Shown in pieces: positions 6,634 to 10,739 of a stretch of 10,739 nucleotides of DNA. The stretch's first letter is position 1. Each line of letters opens with the position of its first letter. This DNA is from Spirochaetia bacterium (GTDB taxonomy: Bacteria; Spirochaetota; Spirochaetia; Treponematales; Breznakiellaceae), in NCBI GenBank assembly GCA_025997755.1, contig BNVA01000059.1, positions 1 through 10,739 on the forward strand. Reading direction: 5' to 3'. The notes under the pieces are model-generated. The model saw only the letters and a list, made by a program, of their open reading frames with translations, searched no databases and had not been told where the DNA came from. Position numbers and translations under genes: made by a program.

Positions 6634-8151
6634 ATGGCAAAAACGAAGAAACCAGAGCAAAATTCCGCTGAAATCGGCTTTGAAAAACAGATATGGGATG
6701 CCGCTAATATCCTCCGGGGAAACATAGACGCAAGCGAATACAAGCATGTCATCCTTGGGCTGATTTTTCTTAAATATCTTTCGGACAAGTTTGAAGACCA
6801 GTATAAGGAACTCAAAGAGGCGGGAGACGGCTTTGAGGAAGACCGGGACGCCTATGATGAACAGAATGTATTCTATGTTCCGGCTTCTGCCCGGTGGAAG
6901 AAAATAGCCGCTAAAGCTCATACCCCTGAAATTGGGAAAGTCATTGACGGCGCTATGGTGAGCATTGAGAAAGAGAATACCAAACTGAAAGGAGTATTGC
7001 CTAAAAACTTTGCCCGGCCTGAACTTGATAAACGCCGATTGGGGGAAGTGGTCGATCTCTTTACCAATATCACCATGACCACCCACGGCGACACAAAAGA
7101 CATATTAGGCAGAACCTACGAATACTGCCTTGGACAGTTTGCCGAACAGGAAGGAAAACTTGCCGGGGAGTTTTATACTCCCGCTTGTGTAGTCAGGACG
7201 CTGGTTGAAGTGATTCAGCCTGTGGGTGGTCGGGTATATGACCCCTGCTGCGGCTCCGGTGGAATGTTTGTGCAGTCTGCAAAGTTTGTGGAAAGCCATC
7301 AAGGAAATATCAATAAAATCTCTATATTCGGACAGGATTCTAACCCTACCACTTGGAAACTCTGTCAGATGAATCTTGCTATACGGGGTATAGAAGCCGA
7401 CCTTGGGGAAGCGGCGGCGGATACCTTTTCTAATGATCAGCACCCCTCAAAGAAAATGGATTTTATTCTGGCAAATCCGCCATTCAATATTTCCAACTGG
7501 GGCGGGGATAAACTGCAAACCGATGTGCGGTGGAAATATGGCGTTCCCCCGGCAGGGAACGCAAACTTTGCATGGCTCCAACATATGATACATCATTTAA
7601 GCCCGAAGGGGCGAATTGGTATGGTATTGGCGAATGGCTCCCTGTCCAGCCAATCCGGGAATGAAGGTGAAATCCGCAGAGCCATCATTGAGGATGACCT
7701 TCTTGAGGGGATTGTCGCCATGCCGCCGAACCTGTTTTATACGGCAACCGTTCCGGTGGCGCTCTGGTTTATCAACCGGAAAAAGACTCAAAACGGAAAG
7801 AGCCTCTTTATAGACGCCCGGAACATGGGAGCGATGGTGACCCGCCGTTTGCGTGAGATGACCGATGCGGATATTGCCAAAATAGCCGATACCTTTGATA
7901 AGTTTGCCAACGGCAAGTTTAAGGCGGAAAAAGGATTTTCGGCGGTAGTAAAAACAACGGAAATAGCCAAACAGGATTATATTCTTACCCCCGGTCGGTA
8001 TGTGGGGCTTGCAGAACAGGCGGATGACGGAGAGCCTTTCGATAAAAAGATGGGGCGGCTTACCTCGGAACTTGCAGGCTTTTTTGACGAAAGCCATAGG
8101 TTGGAAAATGAGATAAAGAAGCGGCTGGGGGCGATTGGGTGGGAAGTATAG
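6634..8151 (+). CDS. hsdM: Type I restriction-modification methyltransferase subunit
   Basis: N6-adenine DNA methyltransferase of a type I R-M system. It works as M2S with a specificity subunit and adds HsdR for restriction. The 505 residues fit the family (about 490-530). An N-terminal helical domain (about 9-150, EIGFEKQIWDAANILRG, then LKYLSDKFE) precedes the catalytic domain. There, motif I DPCCGSGG (203-210) binds AdoMet and NPPF (281-284) is the catalytic motif IV of N6-adenine enzymes; EFYTP (about 171) is also typical of HsdM. AAGGGA lies 9 bases before the ATG. The reading frame is intact. Unusually, no hsdS follows: an AAA+ ATPase gene begins 13 bases after the stop, so hsdS and hsdR must be further right or missing. 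Confidence 0.95.
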   Translation: MAKTKKPEQNSAEIGFEKQIWDAANILRGNIDASEYKHVILGLIFLKYLSDKFEDQYKELKEAGDGFEEDRDAYDEQNVFYVPASARWKKIAAKAHTPEIGKVIDGAMVSIEKENTKLKGVLPKNFARPELDKRRLGEVVDLFTNITMTTHGDTKDILGRTYEYCLGQFAEQEGKLAGEFYTPACVVRTLVEVIQPVGGRVYDPCCGSGGMFVQSAKFVESHQGNINKISIFGQDSNPTTWKLCQMNLAIRGIEADLGEAAADTFSNDQHPSKKMDFILANPPFNISNWGGDKLQTDVRWKYGVPPAGNANFAWLQHMIHHLSPKGRIGMVLANGSLSSQSGNEGEIRRAIIEDDLLEGIVAMPPNLFYTATVPVALWFINRKKTQNGKSLFIDARNMGAMVTRRLREMTDADIAKIADTFDKFANGKFKAEKGFSAVVKTTEIAKQDYILTPGRYVGLAEQADDGEPFDKKMGRLTSELAGFFDESHRLENEIKKRLGAIGWEV

Positions 8152-8164
8152 GAGCAATTTGTCT

Positions 8165-9187
8165 ATGAATGCTACAGAGTTGGTAAAGCAATTATTACTC
8201 ACATTTAACAATGGTGATAAAGAATCTTTTCTTGATTCGGTTCGTGCCTATATTGAGCATGAAAAACGTATGAACCATACGCAAGTAGTAAAAGAGCTGG
8301 AGAAAGTGCTATTCGATAAGAACGCTGAGTATAAAACTTTTTCAGAAAGAAGATTCAAAAATATTCCCGCAATTCCAAGGGATAGCGAAAAAGGATTTCC
8401 ACTATTAGAGGTCAAACAGTATGATGACAATTTTGAAGATCTGATTATCGGTGATAATGTAAAATGTCAACTTGATCAGATCATAAAAGAATTTAAAGAT
8501 GCAGATATCCTTGCAACTTACGGGCTTTCATACAAGAAAAAAATCCTTTTATGTGGAAAGCCGGGAACAGGGAAAACTTATACAGTACGGATTATAAGTA
8601 GCCTGCTTAATATTCCATTAGTATATGTTCGATTTGATTCTATAATATCTTCTTACTTAGGCGAGACGGCATCTAACCTTCGTAAGGTTTTTGATTATGT
8701 AGAACAGGGAACATGGATTGTCTTATTTGATGAGTTTGATATTATAGGGAAGAATCGGGATGATATACATGAACACGGTGAGATAAAACGAGTTGTAAAT
8801 AATTTCCTTCAAATGATGGATTCTTTTATGGGGACAAGCCTTTTATTTGCAGCTACTAATCATCAATATTTATTGGATTCAGCTATATGGCGTAGATTCG
8901 ATGACATTTTGTTCTATGAATTGCCAGAAAAAGAAATCAGAATAAAATTATTTGAACGATACTTAAAATCAATGAAACGTGAAAACAATATAGATCTGAC
9001 AAGTATCGCAGAAAGATCAGAAGGATTGTCTCCTTCTGATATAAAAATGGTGGCAGAAGAAGCCATGAAGTTATCAATTATTGACTCAAGAAGTAATTTA
9101 ATCGGTGATAATGTCTTTCAGGCTTTAGAAAAATTCATTAACAGGGAAAAATTACGAAAAACACCAGTGGAGAAACTCAATGAATAG
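8165..9187 (+). CDS. AAA+ ATPase paired with a subtilisin-like protease
   Basis: A 340-residue AAA+ ATPase of the SpoVK/FtsH-like type. The N-terminal helical segment (1-55) is followed by Walker A GKPGTGKT (131-138), Walker B VLFDEFD (Asp189-Glu190), sensor 1 Asn232 in AATNH, the arginine-finger region WRRFD (Arg243, Arg244), and a C-terminal lid with GLSPSDIKMV at the sensor 2 position. All ATPase residues look intact. There is no transmembrane helix or protease domain, so the protease function lies in the next gene. The ATG at 8165 has AGGAG 10 bases upstream; an in-frame TTG at 8135 would overlap hsdM and is less likely. The gene is clearly more AT-rich than hsdM. Its end overlaps the protease gene by 8 bases. 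A regulated-proteolysis or defence role is inferred from this pairing. Confidence 0.9.
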   Translation: MNATELVKQLLLTFNNGDKESFLDSVRAYIEHEKRMNHTQVVKELEKVLFDKNAEYKTFSERRFKNIPAIPRDSEKGFPLLEVKQYDDNFEDLIIGDNVKCQLDQIIKEFKDADILATYGLSYKKKILLCGKPGTGKTYTVRIISSLLNIPLVYVRFDSIISSYLGETASNLRKVFDYVEQGTWIVLFDEFDIIGKNRDDIHEHGEIKRVVNNFLQMMDSFMGTSLLFAATNHQYLLDSAIWRRFDDILFYELPEKEIRIKLFERYLKSMKRENNIDLTSIAERSEGLSPSDIKMVAEEAMKLSIIDSRSNLIGDNVFQALEKFINREKLRKTPVEKLNE

Positions 9188-10739
9188 TTATGAACATTTG
9201 CAGATTGTTCCATATCAAGGTGAAACTCAAAGACAGACCAGAGGTGGCGGTGGTGGCTATAAAATAATCGACAAAAGGGAAAAATCAGATTATTCACAAA
9301 ATACAGCCCAAAAAATTGAACAGGTAGTAACATCCTTCGCTTCTTTAAAAAATAAGTTTTCAGGTATTGTGAATCCGTCTCTCATTTTTGAACTTGAAGT
9401 AAATCAAAGTGTCGATTTTATTGCTATTGAGCAACAACTTATTTCTATGGGCATACAAGTTCTTGCGTCTGTAGAAAACAAAAAAGGATTTTGGGTTGTA
9501 TTCAGTGATGATGAAACCCTCACCAAATTTAAGCAAAAATTGATGGTTTACGGTTCGCCCGAAGGGCCGAAGTATGATTTTTTCAACGCTTTGGGTGAAT
9601 TGCGGGATATTCCGAAAACTGATAAAATAGGGATAAATCTGAAAAATAAGCCTCTGACAGAAAGTGCAGATTTTATTGACATTGAACTATGGCGGCTCCA
9701 TGATGAGCAAAAAATTATATCATTTACTGAACAACTCAAGCAAACTTTCTCTGATCAAACTACATTTCGTATAACTGATAAATTGATTACAAAGTCCTTT
9801 GCACTTCTTCGGGTAAAAATAACAAAGTCTGTTTTTGAGAAAATAATTGACTTAAAAGAGATTGCTCGTGCGGAAAGACCATCAACATTGCAGTTTAATC
9901 CTTTTGATGTAAAAAATATTGATGTTTCAAAGATTAGTATCAATCCACCAGATGAAAATGCATCCGGTATCCTTATCGTTGATTCAGGTATTTTATCAAA
10001 TCATCCATTTCTTGAAAAATGCGTTGGTGACGAACAAAATTTCCAAACGGGTGAAATTGAAAGACAAGATACTGTTGGACATGGAACTGCTGTTGCTGGA
10101 TGCGCTGCTTATGGGGATATTGAAAAAGCACTTGACGAAAAGGAGTTGAATCCGTCAAATTGGGTGTTTTCGGCAAAAGTTATGTATGCGGGTCAACCAG
10201 ACTTTTATGGCAAAAGAGATGCTGTCTATGATGCAGAAAAATTAGTTGAAAATCAGTTAAAAGATGCCATAGAATATTTTCTTGCCAATAGTGACAACCA
10301 AATACGAGTAGTCAATATTTCTCTTGGGAATAGCGATGAAATATGGCATAAAACTTATAAACTCCAACTTCCTCTGGCCGCTTTGATAGATGAATTGGCA
10401 TATAGTTTTCCCAATGTTGTTTTTATTGTTTCAACCGGAAATCAGCATCCCCAAAATATTTTCTCTTCGATTAAGGAGATTGAAGACCACTACCCCCAAT
10501 ATCTTGTCAACGACGAAAACTATAAAATTATCAATCCGGCTACAGCGGCTTTGGCCTTGACTGTCGGTTCCATTGCACAGCCTGTGAGGTTTAAAAATGA
10601 ACGCTATGGCGATGAAAAAATAAAAACAGCAGTAGCTAAAGAAAATCAACCATCGCCTTTTACACGAAGCGGGCCGGGAATAAATGAAATGGTTAAGCCG
10701 GAATTAGTTGAATATGGCGGGAACCTTATTCTATACAAT
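9180..10739 (+). CDS. Subtilisin-like (S8) serine protease, 3' end beyond window
   Basis: 520 codons are visible and the frame is open to the edge. It starts at ATG 9180, inside the ATPase gene, with GGAG 7 bases upstream. The first 250 residues are not protease: a Gly-rich patch (RGGGGG near residue 20) is followed by an alpha/beta domain with FELEV and WVVFSDDE. The subtilase fold then begins. Catalytic Asp268 is in ILIVDSG, His301 in VGHGTAVAG, and oxyanion Asn421 in VSTGN. The catalytic Ser (GTSxxxP) is expected just past the right edge and is not visible. There is no signal peptide, so it probably acts in the cytoplasm. The layout resembles the Y4bN-like S8 group as I recall it. The strict overlap with the AAA+ gene suggests that the ATPase controls or feeds this protease. 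Confidence 0.9.
   Translation, partial: MNSYEHLQIVPYQGETQRQTRGGGGGYKIIDKREKSDYSQNTAQKIEQVVTSFASLKNKFSGIVNPSLIFELEVNQSVDFIAIEQQLISMGIQVLASVENKKGFWVVFSDDETLTKFKQKLMVYGSPEGPKYDFFNALGELRDIPKTDKIGINLKNKPLTESADFIDIELWRLHDEQKIISFTEQLKQTFSDQTTFRITDKLITKSFALLRVKITKSVFEKIIDLKEIARAERPSTLQFNPFDVKNIDVSKISINPPDENASGILIVDSGILSNHPFLEKCVGDEQNFQTGEIERQDTVGHGTAVAGCAAYGDIEKALDEKELNPSNWVFSAKVMYAGQPDFYGKRDAVYDAEKLVENQLKDAIEYFLANSDNQIRVVNISLGNSDEIWHKTYKLQLPLAALIDELAYSFPNVVFIVSTGNQHPQNIFSSIKEIEDHYPQYLVNDENYKIINPATAALALTVGSIAQPVRFKNERYGDEKIKTAVAKENQPSPFTRSGPGINEMVKPELVEYGGNLILYN

Noticed and set aside
6607..7086. 159-codon minus-strand ORF at the start of hsdM
   Set aside because: Antisense to conserved HsdM residues and it would cross the hsdM promoter region; no domain is seen.
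8135..8164. TTG start extending the ATPase by 10 residues
   Set aside because: It overlaps the hsdM end and lacks a ribosome site; the ATG at 8165 has AGGAG upstream.
7597..8211. 204-codon minus-strand ORF
   Set aside because: Antisense shadow of hsdM; no ribosome site or recognisable motif.

Overview
The window joins a conserved chromosomal block to an accessory island. Positions 1 to about 6010 hold seven housekeeping genes, all on the minus strand. From about 6634 to the right edge everything runs on the plus strand and looks like a mobile defence locus. The minus-strand block suggests a host-associated spirochaete of the Treponema group (moderate confidence, from gene character alone). 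The clues are an archaeal-type AspRS, a MurE variant with an unusual specificity loop, and a low-complexity repeat inside gatA of a kind I recall from Treponema genomes.

Read in the direction of transcription, the housekeeping block is: aspS (archaeal-type aspartyl-tRNA synthetase), a Nif3/YbgI-family metal protein, lspA (lipoprotein signal peptidase), a small two-helix membrane protein, a MurE-type muramyl ligase, gatC and gatA (cut by the left edge). aspS and gatCA belong together. The AspRS carries the His and Pro residues that I recall as marking non-discriminating enzymes, which make Asp-tRNA(Asn); GatCAB then amidates that product. lspA and murE add envelope functions. The genes that follow a gap (aspS, nif3, gatC) have promoter-like boxes ending 5-6 bases before the ATG and no Shine-Dalgarno. 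lspA, the small membrane protein and gatA, which lie inside the runs, have clear Shine-Dalgarno sequences. This is the pattern expected if the first gene of each transcript is leaderless.

The junction (about 6027-6440) looks like a scar. It holds the C-terminal tail of what looks like a DUF2281-type antitoxin on the minus strand, an 83-residue plus-strand ORF with a faint BrnT-like stretch, and a perfect 8-bp-stem bidirectional terminator.

The accessory island starts with a recognisable promoter and a type I restriction-modification methyltransferase gene (hsdM). In place of hsdS, the next genes are an AAA+ ATPase gene and, overlapping it by 8 bases, a large subtilisin-family (S8) protease gene whose 3' end lies beyond the window. 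The ATPase-protease pair is tightly coupled, visibly more AT-rich than hsdM, and placed inside what should be a type I R-M operon. It is the best candidate here for a little-studied defence or regulated-proteolysis system.
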